NCBI GenBank assembly: GCA_030867875.1
Contig: JAOWCC010001634.1
Coordinates: 133,028,807 to 133,092,806, forward strand
From: Actinernus sp. WN-2022
Taxonomy: Eukaryota; Cnidaria; Anthozoa; Actiniaria; Actinernidae
Length of the DNA: 64,000 bases
Direction of reading: 5' to 3'
This document shows, piece by piece, positions 1 through 10,544 of the stretch. Numbering within the stretch: position 1 is the stretch's first letter; the number at the start of each line of letters is the position of its first letter. Both the position numbers and the translations under genes were made by a program. The notes below the pieces were generated by a model. It ran no database searches. It had not been told where the DNA came from and saw nothing but the letters and a program-made list of their open reading frames with translations.

Positions 1-141
1 CGTTGAAATAACACTGAGGCCTGTTTCGCAGCTAACTCCAAGAAGTTTCATGCAGATTCTGAATGAGTATCAAGCCCCAGACGTAGTGGTTAAACATCAG
101 TACAACATTTGAAATGGCCTTTTAATCAGTGGTATCCTCTG

Positions 142-400
142 AATTTGAATTTCTAACGGACCTGAAACAACCATAGGGGCTGATCAAAGCCAGAACCCGG
201 CTAATCCACAGATCGAATTGAAATTTAGCGTGTTGGTTTTTGTGGAGGGAGGAAAACCAGAGGACCCGGAGAAAAAGCCTCGGAGTAAGGGTGAGATACC
301 AACAAACTCAACTCACATATGGCGCCATGTACGGGGATCGAACCTGGGCCGCAGAGGTGAGATGCGAAGTGCTTAACCACTGCCCCACTCCGACTCCCCA
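142..400 (-). repeat. tRNA-derived SINE, copy 1
   Basis: Read on the minus strand, the head at about 400-330 has a degenerate pol III box A (GCAGTGGTTAAGCAC) and a good box B (GGTTCGATCCCC at 331-344). The body follows, with the phrase CTCCGGGTTCTCTGG-like and CCAACACGCTAAATTTC. The whole unit recurs at 712-962, so it is a dispersed repeat and not a tRNA gene. No acceptor-stem pairing is visible. Confidence 0.8.
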
Positions 401-711
401 GAGTCGAACTCTCCAACATGCTTTCAATATCTTTCAATACCTTTCAACAATATTTTCAGGCCATTTCAAACAGTATAGGCTTCAACAAATGTTGACTGAT
501 GTTGAAACCATTTGACCGAGGCCCCAGGACCCCGCAATCGGTTTTCATGTGATCTTAAGAGAAGGATTGCAGTTAATAAATTACACCACTTACGATGTTT
601 GAAGGTTACGCTGAATGATCCACTCGCTGTCAGCCAATCAGATTGTAGGATGTTCCACAGTCATAATAAATTGGGCATACACGTGTATTAACATCTAACA
701 AAAAAAAACTG

Positions 712-962
712 AATTTCTAACGGGACCTGAAACAACCATAGGGGCTCATCAAAGCCAGGACCCGGCTAAACCACAGATGGAATTGGGAATTTAGCGTGTT
801 GGTTTTTGCGGAAGGGGAAAAACCGGAGAACCCGAAGAAAAACCCTCCGAGCAAGGGCGAGATACCAACAAACTCAACTCACATATGGCGCCGCTTCCGG
901 GAATCGAACCTGGGCCACTCAGGTGAGAGGCGAAGCGCTTAACCACCACGCCACCACGGCAC
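712..962 (-). repeat. tRNA-derived SINE, copy 2
   Basis: Second and better preserved copy of the SINE at 142-400. Minus-strand box A is GGCGTGGTGGTTAAGCG (about 931-956) and box B is GGTTCGATTCCCGG (897-910). The body is roughly 90 percent similar to copy 1 by eye. An A-rich run just left of it (about 699-711) reads as a T-run at the 3' end of the element. Confidence 0.85.
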
Positions 963-1297
963 CTGAACGTTCCAATGACTAAAGTAACTCTTTATCAAAC
1001 AGGAACTGGCAGAAGATCTCCTGAACTTGCATTCGTTTATTACTGAGAGAGGGCTGACTCTAGGTATGGTAGCCATATGATGTTCTTCAGCGTTTCTATG
1101 TCTATTGAATTGAACCTTTGAATTCAACTACCAAACTAACACACTGAAATTGTTCTGATATGTTTTTCAAACTTTTTCAAAAGGAGGGCAAAGATTAAAG
1201 TGGATTACAAAAGCTTATTTTAAAGAAAACTTGATTTCGGTTACAGTGAACCGATTTCAAGTTGCTCTAAATTTCTTTTCATCAAAATAATGTTGAT

Positions 1298-1482
1298 TAG
1301 TATATACCACACCAGTGAATATCACTTTTCGCGCGCTCTGATTGGCTACTCAAACAGTGAATATGATTTCATATTCACCTCCGAGCAAAGCAGCGATCAT
1401 CTCGCGTGAGTTTTGTCCATTTTACAGAAAATAAAATAACTATTTGGTGCTGGCTATTCACCTGGAGTGTGGTATATACTAA
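1298..1482. mobile_element. MITE with TAGTATATACCACAC termini
   Basis: TAGTATATACCACAC at 1298-1312 is repeated inverted at about 1468-1482 (GTGTGGTATATACTA), and TGAATA/TATTCA pairs lie just inside. It has no coding capacity. A short hairpin (AATTATTCACC...GGTGAATAATT, about 1486-1516) follows immediately and repeats the inner motif. Confidence 0.7.
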
Positions 1483-1683
1483 AACAATTATTCACCTCCA
1501 CTTCGGTGAATAATTGTTAAATATTCTCCAATACATCTGGAAAGCATACTCTGCTAATCTGAGTAGTTATTTTTGTCTTTCGTCATGAGGATGTTTATCA
1601 TTTGGGGATTGACCGTGCCCCGTTAATAAGGGACAGTTCATTTATTACGTCACAGGGAAGGGCTGCTCGGTTCTGATGTTACT

Positions 1684-1935
1684 ACCTATAGCTCAGTGGT
1701 TAAGCTCCAGTCCCTCCCGGTTAGCTAAGTGGTCACGCGCCGGTCTGATGTGCGTGAAGTCGCTGGTTCAAAACACCGACCGGACCAACCGTTAAGGGTC
1801 TTAAAATAACTGAGTAAAACATGCTGCCGTTGTGGAACAATCTCATTCTCGAACTGCAAATGGTTAGACCTTCACATCTTCTCGGATAAGAACGTAAAAT
1901 CGTAGGTCCCACGTCGGCGTTAAGTTTATCAGTCT
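1684..1935 (+). repeat. tRNA-derived SINE with duplicated box A head
   Basis: GGTTAGCTAAGTGGTCACGC (from about 1720) resembles box A and CTGGTTCAAAAC (about 1763) resembles box B, spaced as in a tRNA-derived SINE. A second box A-like block (TAGCTCAGTGGTTAAGC) lies just upstream at about 1687. The tail (about 1854-1908, CTGCAAATGGTTAGACC...) recurs at 51813-51868, which confirms a dispersed family. Confidence 0.7.
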
Positions 1936-2104
1936 CACCAGACTGTCACGAGTTACCGACATTAAATAAGGTCTTTACTTTCTACTTGTCGTCCCATATC
2001 GTTGACGACTTTGTCGACCTCAGCAGAATCATTGATTTCATATGAATGTTGAAGGATCTTTGTCAAACCAAATGTCCCTCCAGACAAACGCGCAAATACT
2101 TTCA

Positions 2105-2190
2105 AGGGGTAGGGGTACCGGGAGGGACTGGAGCTTAACCACTGAGCTAACCGGGAGTGACTGGAGCTTAACCACAGCTAACCGGGCAAC
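2105..2190 (-). repeat. Box A-derived minisatellite, left block
   Basis: About two units of a 33-36 bp repeat. On the minus strand each unit reads CCCGGTTAGCTCAGTGG then TTAAGCTCCAGTCCCTC. The unit matches the SINE head at 1687-1722, so it looks like a pol III box A region amplified in tandem. It flanks the foldback at 2205-2915. Confidence 0.7.
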
Positions 2191-2204
2191 GTATCCTCGC
2201 TCTA

Positions 2205-2915
2205 CAATTACCAATAATCGATAAATGGCAAACACGCTTGAAATACCGATTATTGGTAATTCTACGACAAATCCTAACCCGAACAACAAACCGAACCCTA
2301 ACCATCGGACGAATTCACGGGTAAACGACGGGTTCTCGCTCACCTAGAGCTAGGGTTCACAGGTAAACAAGAAGAGAAGGTAAACGAGAAAGAGAAAAAT
2401 TGGAGCGCTCCAACAGTGCTTGGTAGTGCAGAGGTCATGACTACTACACTAAGCGCGTCTACCGCCGTTCGGGATTTGACAATTGTTTATCTTTATCCTT
2501 GACTGGTTAACACATCCTCCCCGTTGAATTAACAACTATCCTTAAATGGAAAACACACTTGAAATAATGATAATCGTTAATTCTAATGACATTCTTAAAA
2601 CCAGTCAAGGTTACATTCCGAAGGGCGGTAGACCGGCTAAGTGTAGAAGTGATGACGTCTGCACTACACTGCAGTTCGAGCCCGAGTAGGAGCGCTCAGA
2701 AAACATTTTTTCCTCTCTTTACCTTCTCTTCCTGTTTACCTGTGAACCCTAGCTCTAGGTGAGTGAGAACCCGTCGTTTACCCGTGAGCTCGTTCGATGG
2801 TTAGGGTTTGGTTCGGGTTAGGATTTGTCGTAGAATTAACGATTATCATTATTTCAAGCGTGTTTGCCATTTAAGGATAATTGTTAATTCAACGGGGAGA
2901 ATGCGTTGGACTGAT
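2205..2915. mobile_element. Foldback (long inverted repeat) element
   Basis: The left arm (about 2209-2425) is the reverse complement of the right arm (about 2690-2912). Shared landmarks are GGCAAACACGCTTGAAAT, CCGAACCCTAACCATCG, TAGAGCTAGGGTTCACAGG and GAGCGCTCC. The centre contains a further inverted pair (TACCGCCGTTCGG / CCGAAGGGCGGTA, and TTGACTGGTT / AACCAGTCAA). The same internal sequence occurs in the element at 3793-4366. There is no ORF of note. Confidence 0.75.
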
Positions 2916-2944
2916 TGACTGGCTTAACCACTGAAGAAAACGGG

Positions 2945-3045
2945 GGAAACTGGAGCTTAACGACTGAGCTAACCGGGAGGGACTGGAGCTTAACCACTGA
3001 GCTAACCGGGAGGGACTGGAGCTTAACCACTGAGCTAACCGGGAG
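2945..3045 (-). repeat. Box A-derived minisatellite, right block
   Basis: Three near-identical units of the same 33-36 bp repeat seen at 2105-2190 (plus-strand form GGACTGGAGCTTAACCACTG). Both blocks are in the same orientation and lie on either side of a foldback element, so the foldback may have inserted into one longer array. Confidence 0.75.
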
Positions 3046-3116
3046 GCGGTTATAGTAAGTGAAATTGCTCGTGAGAAACGGTTCAAACTACTTCCTTTTC
3101 TTCTTTTCCACAATCC

Positions 3117-3327
3117 AGGTGACATGTGGAGTATACTCCATCGTTACGGCAAGGAAATGATGGCCGCCTCATCTGTTACGATTAGATTGTACTCGTATAT
3201 CTTCCAGTTGTACCAGAGATACGAGAGCGACACCGAACCCGAGGGAGAAGCTTCCGCTCCGTCAACCTCAGCTACTTTAACTTACACTTTAGATGAATCA
3301 CTTGGCTATAAAAATGACACACCTTGA
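3117..3327 (+). CDS. Possible terminal coding exon, function unknown
   Basis: A pyrimidine-rich tract followed by CAATCCAG at about 3110-3118 looks like a splice acceptor. The open frame after it (ATG at 3124, stop at about 3325) encodes about 67 residues with a hydrophobic first half and an acidic, Ser/Thr-rich tail (YESDTEPEGE). I do not recognise it and see no upstream exon in the window. It could equally be chance coding next to a minisatellite. Confidence 0.2.
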
Positions 3328-3329
3328 TT

Positions 3330-3790
3330 TAGACATGAAACAGGGTTCCCAAGGCCAAGGAAATGTCCAGATTTTTTGTTCAAGCTCAGGAGAAGTCAAG
3401 AAATTTCAGATTGTTTCAGGGGAGCTCTAGAGCTTTTTCTTGATTTCAGCGAATTTTATGCTAATGTGGTTCCAGATTGTTGCAAACGTTTTGGCTGTGG
3501 AAGTATTCTATCTAGACAGGGTTGCCACAGTTCAGGGAAAAATCCGGGAATTTTGCATCTGGTCAGGGAAATTCTAAATTTCTTGTGAAAGTCAAGGACT
3601 TTTATTTCCAGGTTGCCACGAAACCTCATGAAGCCACACGCCTCAAAGCGTCTGCGAGGGGAGGCTACAGGTTTTGATAATGACTTTTGTTTTGGATTAG
3701 GGAAAGTCGAACAGTCTTATTATGGTCAGTGAAAATCGTTTCCTGGTCAAGGAAAAGTACGCAGTGCTTCCCAGTTTAGTGAAACAAATC
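3330..3790. other. Non-coding stretch with degenerate GTCAGGGAAA motifs
   Basis: Several loose copies of GTCAGGGAAA / GTCAAGGA-type words occur here (about 3350-3760). They look like a decayed repeat, but no clear ends or ORF are visible. Confidence 0.3.
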
Positions 3791-3792
3791 TC

Positions 3793-4366
3793 CCAACCTC
3801 GTGCCCAGGGTCTTCTCGGTCAGATCCAAGATGGCAGCTACATGTACTCCGAGAGCAACGCGTCATCTCTCTTAGATTGACTATTATCATCAATTGTCGA
3901 AATCGCTAGAATTGATTATAATCATCATTCTAAGACAAACCCTAATCCGAACTACGAACCAAACCCTAACCATCGGACGAGTTCACGGGTAAACGACTGG
4001 TTCTCACTCACCTGGAGCTAGGGTTCACAGGTAAACAAGAAAGGAAGGTAAACGAGAGAAAAAAAGAATTTTGAGCGCTCCTACTCGGGCTCGAACTCGT
4101 AGCCGTTTGCGTGCAGTGCTTGGTAGTACAGACGTCGTGACCACTACACTAAGCGCGTCTACCGCCGTTCGGAATTCGACAATTGTTGATCTTTATACTT
4201 GACTGCTTTTAACCTCGAGGTTAAATTGAGGATTATAATCAATTCTAGCGATTTTGACAATTGATGATAATAGTCAATCTAAGGGAGTTACCGTGTTGCC
4301 GAGAGAAGTCTTCTCTCGGAATAGCCGCCATCTTGGATCTGACCGAGGAGACCCTGGGCAAGAGGT
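3793..4366. mobile_element. Foldback element, second member of the 2205-2915 family
   Basis: The ends are inverted repeats: CAACCTCGTGCCCAGGGTC...TCGGTCAGATCCAAGATGGC on the left and the matching GCCATCTTGGATCTGACC...CCCTGGGCAAGAGGTTG on the right. Inner arms share TAGATTGACTATTATCATCA and GCTAGAATTGATTATAATC. The centre repeats the CCCTAACCATCGGACGAG...GAGCGCTCC block of the neighbouring foldback. Small ORFs on both strands across the right arm are mirror readings of the palindrome. Confidence 0.8.
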
Positions 4367-4442
4367 TGCAAATCTCCATGGAGAATGTTTTTTTTTCTCC
4401 TGATGAGTGGAACCTTCTGGGTATACATGTCACAATCACTTT

Positions 4443-4844
4443 AAAGTGCTTCTAACCCTTCTTGCAGTTTTCATATATATATATATATATATACAATCAT
4501 ATATATATATAAGTTTACAGACTGAGAATACTCTTTGGTCGACGCTTGTTTGAAATGATGAAAAATTCACCTTTTCTGACCCATGACCGCGTAAGAATAA
4601 ACCTGGGTCGATTACCAGGTAGACAATGGCGCCTTTCTATCACAAAAACATTCATTTATAGAGAATGTGCACAGTTTCTGAGGTGTTAGTAACGAAAAGT
4701 CATTTTAGACAAATTGCCAAGTATTTATTCAAATTATTGCAAAGTCGGATTAATTAGAATACGTACGCGGTCATGGGTCGGGAAAGGTCAATTGTTCATC
4801 ATTTCAAACAGTATTCTTTGTAAACCAAGGGTTAGAAGCACTTT
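4443..4844. mobile_element. MITE with an AT microsatellite in its left arm
   Basis: AAAGTGCTTCTAACCC at 4443 is matched inverted by GGGTTAGAAGCACTTT ending at 4844. Inner arms pair over TGTTTGAAATGATGAA and GACCCATGACCGCGTA. A (TA)n run at about 4476-4511 sits in the left arm only, so it expanded after the element formed. Confidence 0.8.
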
Positions 4845-5277
4845 CATAATAAGCCGTATGCATAATGACGTCATGCTTTTGTGATCACTACCAAGCCTCT
4901 GAGAATACCAAGACTGTTCTAAATCACTCCGCGGCAAAACGTTACGCGCATGCGTATTTGCTATTTCTTGTCGGCGCGGCCGCTCCCAGTTTCCCGCGAA
5001 AACCGAAATGAAACAATAGGCACATACCCGTGATTTTAAAATTTCTGCTTAAAAGTACCATTTGTGAACTGTTTTCTCAAAAAATAAGAAAACTACTTAA
5101 AAGCTAAGCCTAAGACTTTAACAGGTTGAAGTTTTCTTAATTTGTAATTCACTGTGAGTTTACTAAGTTATAAAATTATTTACTAAAAAAGTTGAAACCC
5201 TCGGTAATTTGTATTTGATAGCAGAGCCTTCGTCCTTTTGGCCAGCGGAGCATACCGTTTTGCCGCGGTGTGGATCT

Positions 5278-5558
5278 AAATAGGCCATTTGCAGGAATGC
5301 AATCACGTGGTTGTATTGGATGGCAAAAAAGATCTGACTTCATTTATTTAAAGACCTTGTACGAGATCGGTAGTGTTATTAGCAAAACCTGTTTGTAAAA
5401 GCTATTTTCCACCTCCAATCGATTGCCGATCTTTCTAAAACTGCGTTTTTAAAGATAGCTTGCCATGGCAACGCCTTTCCCATTGGGATCGAGCTCAATT
5501 CGTTCGTTAACAAAGTATTTTGTCAGCACGTGACTGTTTCCTGCAAAAGGCCTATTCT
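5278..5558. mobile_element. MITE with AATAGGCC termini
   Basis: AAATAGGCCATTTGCAGG (5278) is inverted as CCTGCAAAAGGCCTATT (ending about 5556), and CACGTG occurs inside each arm (about 5305 and 5527). Non-coding. Confidence 0.65.
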
Positions 5559-5559
5559 A

Positions 5560-6169
5560 AAAAGCTAAAAATGAAAGTGTCTGCATTATCTTTAATCTAA
5601 AAAGAACGTGATTTTTAAAACATTATCAACCTCCTTCCAGGGGTCTATACGCGCCCAGTCCAAGATGAATTAGGCGCGTAATGACCACTGGAACGAGGTC
5701 TTTACCATTCCCTGGCGGTCGGAAATCCCTTTCGAGCCCCAGGCTTGAATTTGTTTATTGCATTTTCTGGGCATGGAAAAACGTCTAATGTCGAAGTTTG
5801 AAGATATTTTTATATGGTTACGTAAAGCTTGTAAAACAAACTGAGATTCGAGCTGTGAACTAATATACATTGTCTGGTTCTTCGCGGTATGTGTGTCCCT
5901 TTTCTCATGAATGCTTTTTGCCTATTATAACTACATCTAATTGCAGGAAATGTCAGAAATTAATATAAAAATACCATGTATGAGTTCTGTAGTGTGTTTA
6001 GTTGTCTTCGTGTTCATAACTTTTTTATTTTATTTTCGTGCGCCACATGACCCTGGATCAACCAATTAGATTTCGCGTTAGATTTCAGCGGGTGCTCGTA
6101 TTTCTTGTGGGATTGTAATTAGCGCTCCGGCGGTATTTTTTAGGGGATATTTTAGAGGTACATTGGCTT
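5560..6169. other. AT-rich intergenic stretch, nothing recognised
   Basis: No coding exon, RNA gene or clear inverted repeat was found. A 66-codon minus-strand open frame (5670-5870) has no recognisable motif and looks like chance. Confidence 0.4.
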
Positions 6170-6308
6170 GGAGTTTGACTTATATCTCCATACCCTCTTT
6201 CTGCTAAAGCCATCCTCGAAGACCTCTGCCGTAAGAAACTGATGGGACGACCAGATTCCCGAGAGCGAGCTACACAATTGGACTACTTGGCTTGAACACT
6301 TGCTGAAA
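6170..6308 (+). pseudogene. BEL/Pao LTR-retrotransposon pol relic, upstream piece
   Basis: The plus-strand reading contains AKAILEDLCRKK (about 6208-6245) followed by a degenerate Trp-Leu segment. This matches the segment between reverse transcriptase and RNase H that is typical of BEL/Pao polyproteins. The reading stops being BEL-like at the ACTCGAG at 6308-6314 and resumes 8.5 kb downstream at 14846. It is degenerate, with frameshifts and no long open frame. The family call rests mainly on the downstream piece. Confidence 0.65.
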
Positions 6309-6420
6309 CTCGAGTATAGTATAGAATATGGGGGTTCTGGCGCAGCACCCTCGTTGTTTGTTGCAATCCCGCCTAACTAGACCCGTATTTTTTCTTTGGC
6401 AACCCTCCGTTTCGGCAACC

Positions 6421-6550
6421 TTTTCGGAAATCCTATGTGTAGCCAGATGGGGGCACCATTTTTCGGAAATCCTGTATCTATGGAAGTAGATGGGAGACCC
6501 ACAGTCTACACAACTTTTCGGAAATCCTATGTGTAGCCAAATGGGTCTCA
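6421..6550 (+). repeat. Subterminal repeats, left arm
   Basis: Three copies of TTTTCGGAAATCCT(G/A) start at about 6421, 6459 and 6514. Two continue into ATGTGTAGCCAGATGGG. The mirror set lies at about 14605-14745. Regularly spaced subterminal repeats are common binding sites for element-encoded proteins; that role is inferred here. Confidence 0.75.
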
Positions 6551-6667
6551 GTCCAGGCCTCCACCATGGTCCAGATGCAAATTGTTGCCCGAAAGCTTCC
6601 TATTAGACAATTAATGTAGCCCAAGGATATAGGGCAACTATTCTATTCGCACCAAAAACCTACGACA

Positions 6668-8690
6668 ATGGCAGCTATCCACGCAACATTCGAAAGCATG
6701 GGACTTCGTGTGGAGAAGAACTCAGTCCTCCATCTCCTACTAGAGAATACCTACGATAGCAACCTCGTCTCGGATATCTCCGATGTGGACTAGCTAGCCG
6801 AAACGAAGGCCAAACCAACCTTGTTCCACTCGAAGGACTTCCAACATTCGTGGACGACTTGCATGTGTTTGGCTATCTCTCCCGTACGGATGTTGTCTAC
6901 AAAGGAAGAAGGGTCCTACTCTCCACTGGAGATGCTGGAAAAGCAAAAACAGGTGGTTGCAGCAATACAGCTCGCAATACAGAACTCCAACCTATCTGGC
7001 AAACACCTCCACGTACGTAGCCATTTCCCACACTGCTAGTCCCGCCAGCAATGGCATTGTTTCTACGACCATTGCTAGAATCGAGAACGACACAGCAAAC
7101 CGCGCTCGCCAAGCATGGTGCAAGCTATATTCAGACGAAGAACCCGGAAGCCTATTTTGTGGCCAAGGTCGATGTATCGGAAATTCACTGGAGCAGCTGC
7201 AGTCTACACTAGCAGGACTCGAAAGGCACCTCGAACCTTGTGGCTATGGGCTCTATAGCATAGACTACACCCAAGAACAAGGAGACCTAGCCCATGCAAT
7301 GTGTTCCTATGGGGCGACTATCTTGGACAATACAGACTCCGTTGGAAAGCACGTGTGCACCTACATTCGCACTACAGCAACATACAAGAAGATTGTTTCG
7401 AACTTCGAGGCTGGAGAGATTCGAGAACCTTTTGGTGGCCACCTTGCAGACTATGTCGACTGTCCCAACAAACATCTCCACCAAACGTTCCAGCATCCAG
7501 ATGTCCAGGCTCGTGGGTGCACTCGTGTCGAGGTTTCGCTATATGCATGCCGTCTCGGCGAAGAGTTGTCTTCCAACATGGGGAAAGAGCTGGTAGAGGA
7601 GGTTCTGCAGACCCAGGGCCAAGATCTCTCGTAGTACAACCACCATCCAGACAATGGGGAAATCTAGCCCAAGAGCTGGACCGTTGTTGTATCCTTGCAG
7701 ATCGTCCGTCCCACACAATATATGCAACGTGGTATGCCCATTCCAAGACAAAGAGGGTGGCAGGGGTGCGGGTAGCTCCCACAGCTACCATATGCCACAA
7801 CGACCAGTACTGGGAGAAGGCCGTACGATGGACAATTTCCGAGTTTGGATTCCGATGCTGCCCCATCTTTCGTGTGGATATCTAGAGACCACAGACGTCG
7901 GCATCGACATAGGTCCACTTCGCTGCTACACAAAAGCAGCCAACACTTCGACCATTCTTGCCGCCAGCAAACGACCAGTGCAGAAACACACCAACTGCCT
8001 TCCACCAAGCCAACTGCTTCCAGAAACCCCCCAAGTAGCATGGATATGGCGAGAAAAGTACACCAACAATGCTATAGGGAAAGAAAAGAGTCGCTGGCCA
8101 CTGGAAGAGATACCCACAGATCGCGAAATATCGACGCTATCTACACACCATATATAGGCTAGCTAGATTGTTGGCTATTGCAGATGCGAAGAAGACCGAG
8201 TTGTGGCGTCGTAGAGTTGTCGAGGAACAAGTCGCACTTCGAGCGAGATACCCCAAACCCAGCAGACAAGCCTTGGTAGAAGCCCTATTGCAAAAAGCCA
8301 ACGAGGCATACAACGAGCTTCGTAGACACCCACCCAACCTTGCCATCGTACCAGCACCAAAAAGAACAGAGTGCAACAAAGCAGTCGATCTAGCTACAGG
8401 CGAGTACATTTGCTTCCTATATTCTACAACCACCTTCCGTGGTAGTCCAAGAACTATTCTACATCTTCTTCCTGCAGATAGCAATGGCGAAGCCTACCAC
8501 CGACGAAGAGACGCCTACATATGGTTTCTTCCTAGAGCGAGTACTAGAAGCAATTGGCACAAAAACTTGGAACGGGCTCTAGCGCCACTACGCTGCTATC
8601 TTGGAGACATTCGAACCACACCAAACAAGAAGAAGGACAGACTTGCCACCATATCTATCTGCCAATGCGTGTAGCATGTCTACGACGTAG
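6668..8690 (+). pseudogene. Left-arm copy of ORF1 and ORF2, disabled
   Basis: The ATG at 6668 opens the same reading as right-arm ORF1 (14490) but meets TAG at 6791. The ORF2 homologue follows in pieces in several frames (about 6957-7634, 7654-7890, 8168-8674). Relative to the right arm it lacks the segment from the CTYIR motif into the IYNK motif, and about 450 bp that encode the charged helix and the FFLPYTNFRVLGFRR region. Where the right copy seems to be out of frame, this copy often preserves the more protein-like reading (YWEKAVRWTISEFGF, then CCPIFRVDI), so the two arms have decayed independently. Confidence 0.8.
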
Positions 8691-8699
8691 ACGGACAAA

Positions 8700-9060
8700 G
8701 ACTAGCCAGACGTTGGAATGCTGGACTATCTGGCCATGACAAAACAAGACCATCCTCGTTGCACAACGAAGGAGTCTCGAAGTCTACGTCTCGCACGAGA
8801 TACAAGGGACCGAGAGCAAGAGAGTCGCAAAGTGCTTTCCCCACACTTTCTATTCCAACATCTTCCACACCTACATAGCACAAAATACCTTCTCCCTTTT
8901 TCGGCGATGCGAGATATGCCTCCAAAGACATCTGGTCGCACCCGAAGACACTGCCGTAGCCAAGGCTTCCTTCCAGGCCCGTGTTGGATAGAACATTGGC
9001 CACTTTCCCCAAGAACCATACATTCGTAGAATATCCATATTCCTATATGCCTACATATAG
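8700..9060 (+). pseudogene. Third gene remnant of the palindromic element, left arm
   Basis: Downstream of ORF2 a coding-like stretch with shifted frames can be read (CEICLQRHLVAP, then KASFQARVG), ending near RISIFLYAYI. The inverted copy at about 11590-11960 has the same words. It is uncertain whether this is a separate gene or the frameshifted C-terminus of ORF2. Confidence 0.4.
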
Positions 9061-9127
9061 CATTCTACAAAAGGGCATTCGCTTCGACTACGAAGTAGAC
9101 TACATATACATATGCCTGCAAAACTCC

Positions 9128-9350
9128 GAACATTTTGCGAATCTACGAACCTATTGCAAAGCTACAATCCTATTGCAAAGCCACGAACCTATTGCGAATC
9201 TACAATCCTATTGCAAATCTACAATCCTATTGCAAATCTACGATCCTATCGCAAATCTACGATCCTATTGCGAATCTACGATCCTATTGCAAATCTACGA
9301 TCCTATTGCGAAAGCCACGAACCTATTGCAAAGCCACGAACATATTGCAA
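9128..9350. repeat. 19-bp satellite, left arm (about 12 units)
   Basis: Tandem 19-mers of the form CTACAATCCTATTGCAAAT with single-base variants. The right arm holds the inverted array at 10545-11510 with about fifty units. Open frames over the array (repeats of YCKSTILLQIYDPIANL) are only translations of the repeat. Confidence 0.95.
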
Positions 9351-9357
9351 AGCCCCG

Positions 9358-9622
9358 AACAAATGGCACCGCAAAAAGATAGAAAACAAATGGAACCGCA
9401 AAAAAGATAGAAAACAAATGGCACCGCAAAAGATAGAAAACAAATGGAACCGCAAAAAAGATAGAAAACAAATGGCACCGCAAAAAAGATAGAAAACAAA
9501 TGGCACCGCAAAAGATAAAAAACAAATGGAACCGCAAAAAAGATAGAAAACAAATGGCTCCGTAAAAAGATAGAAAACAAATGCCACCGCAAAAGATAGA
9601 AAACAAATGGCACCGCAAAGAC
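9358..9622. repeat. 27-28 bp satellite, left arm
   Basis: About nine units of GCACCGCAAAAAAGATAG followed by AAAACAAATG. The inverted counterpart is at 10210-10510. Apparent proteins rich in FCGAICFLSF or NKWHRKKDRK are translations of this repeat on the two strands. Confidence 0.95.
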
Positions 9623-9827
9623 ATCCAAGGCCAACCATCCGAGGTATAGCACACAAAGGAAAAAATCGGCGGAACACGAGATTTACAAGGGCGCAGTGCA
9701 TCTATGTATGTACAAGGTCCACCACAGGACACCAACAAGGGATGCCTAGAACACCAACAAGATCCCCCATAGGAACCCACAAGGTTCCAACAAGGTCGCA
9801 ACAAGGTTCGTATCTACGTACTGCTAG

Positions 9828-9998
9828 ACATTTGCTAGATACGTGCTAGCTGTTTGCTAGAAGTTTGCTAGCTGTTTGCTAGAAGTTTGCTAGATATTTG
9901 CTAGATGTTTGCTAGACATTCGCTAGATATTTGCTAGATATTGCTAGATATTTGCTAGCTGTTTTGCTAGACAGCCGCTAGACATTCGCTAGCAGTAC
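9828..9998. repeat. Axis of the palindromic element: GCTAGA short repeats
   Basis: About fifteen units of an ~11-bp repeat (GCTAGATATTT, GCTAGCTGTTT, GCTAGAAGTTT and GCTAGACATTC variants) fill the junction between the arms. GCTAGC is itself a palindrome. Outside the array, GGTTCGTATCTACGTAC on the left mirrors GTACGTAGATACGAAC on the right, which marks the axis at about 9.91 kb. Confidence 0.9.
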
Positions 9999-10209
9999 GT
10001 AGATACGAACTTTGTTGCGACCTTGTTGGAACCTTGTTGGAACCTTGTTGGGTTCCTATGGGGGATCTTGTTGGTGTTCTAGGCATCCCTTGTTGGTGTC
10101 CTGTGGTGGGCCTTGTACATACATAGATGCGCTGCACCCTTGAAATCTCGTGGTTCCGCCGTTTTTGTCCTTTGCCTTTGTGTGCTATACTTCGGATCAG
10201 TCGGATGGT

Positions 10210-10510
10210 TGGCCTTGGATGTCTTTGCGGTGCCATTTGTTTTCTATCTTTTTGCGGTGCCATTTGTTTTCTATCTTTTGCGGTGGCATTTGTTTTCTAT
10301 CTTTTTGCGGAGCCGTTTGTTTTCTATCTTTTTTGCGGTTCCATTTGTTTTCTATCTTTTGCGGTGCCATTTGTTTTCTATCTTTTTGCGGTGCCATTTG
10401 TTTTCTATCTTTTTGCGGTTCCATTTGTTTTCTATCTTTTGCGGTGCCATTTGTTTTCTATCTTTTTTGCGGTTCCATTTGTTTTCTATCTTTTTGCGGT
10501 GCCATTTGTT
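10210..10510. repeat. 27-28 bp satellite, right arm
   Basis: Inverted counterpart of 9358-9622: about eleven units of GCGGTGCCATTTGTTTTC followed by TATCTTTTT. Confidence 0.95.
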
Positions 10511-10544
10511 CGGGGCTTTGCAATATGTTCGTGGCTTTGCAATA

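Noticed and set aside
1684..1800. Functional tRNA gene
   Set aside because: Box A and B-like words are present, but there is no acceptor stem or anticodon arm pairing, and the tail recurs at 51813. It is a SINE. The same applies to 27720-27805.
3241..3330. Signal for a short acidic peptide gene
   Set aside because: Kept only as a low-confidence terminal exon. There is no start context, partner exon or family match.
2270..4010. AACCCTAACC words suggesting telomeric repeats
   Set aside because: They are single or double occurrences inside the foldback core (CCCTAACCATCGG), not tandem TTAGGG arrays.
5670..5870. 66-codon minus-strand ORF
   Set aside because: No motif, no neighbours in frame, and composition like the surrounding AT-rich DNA.
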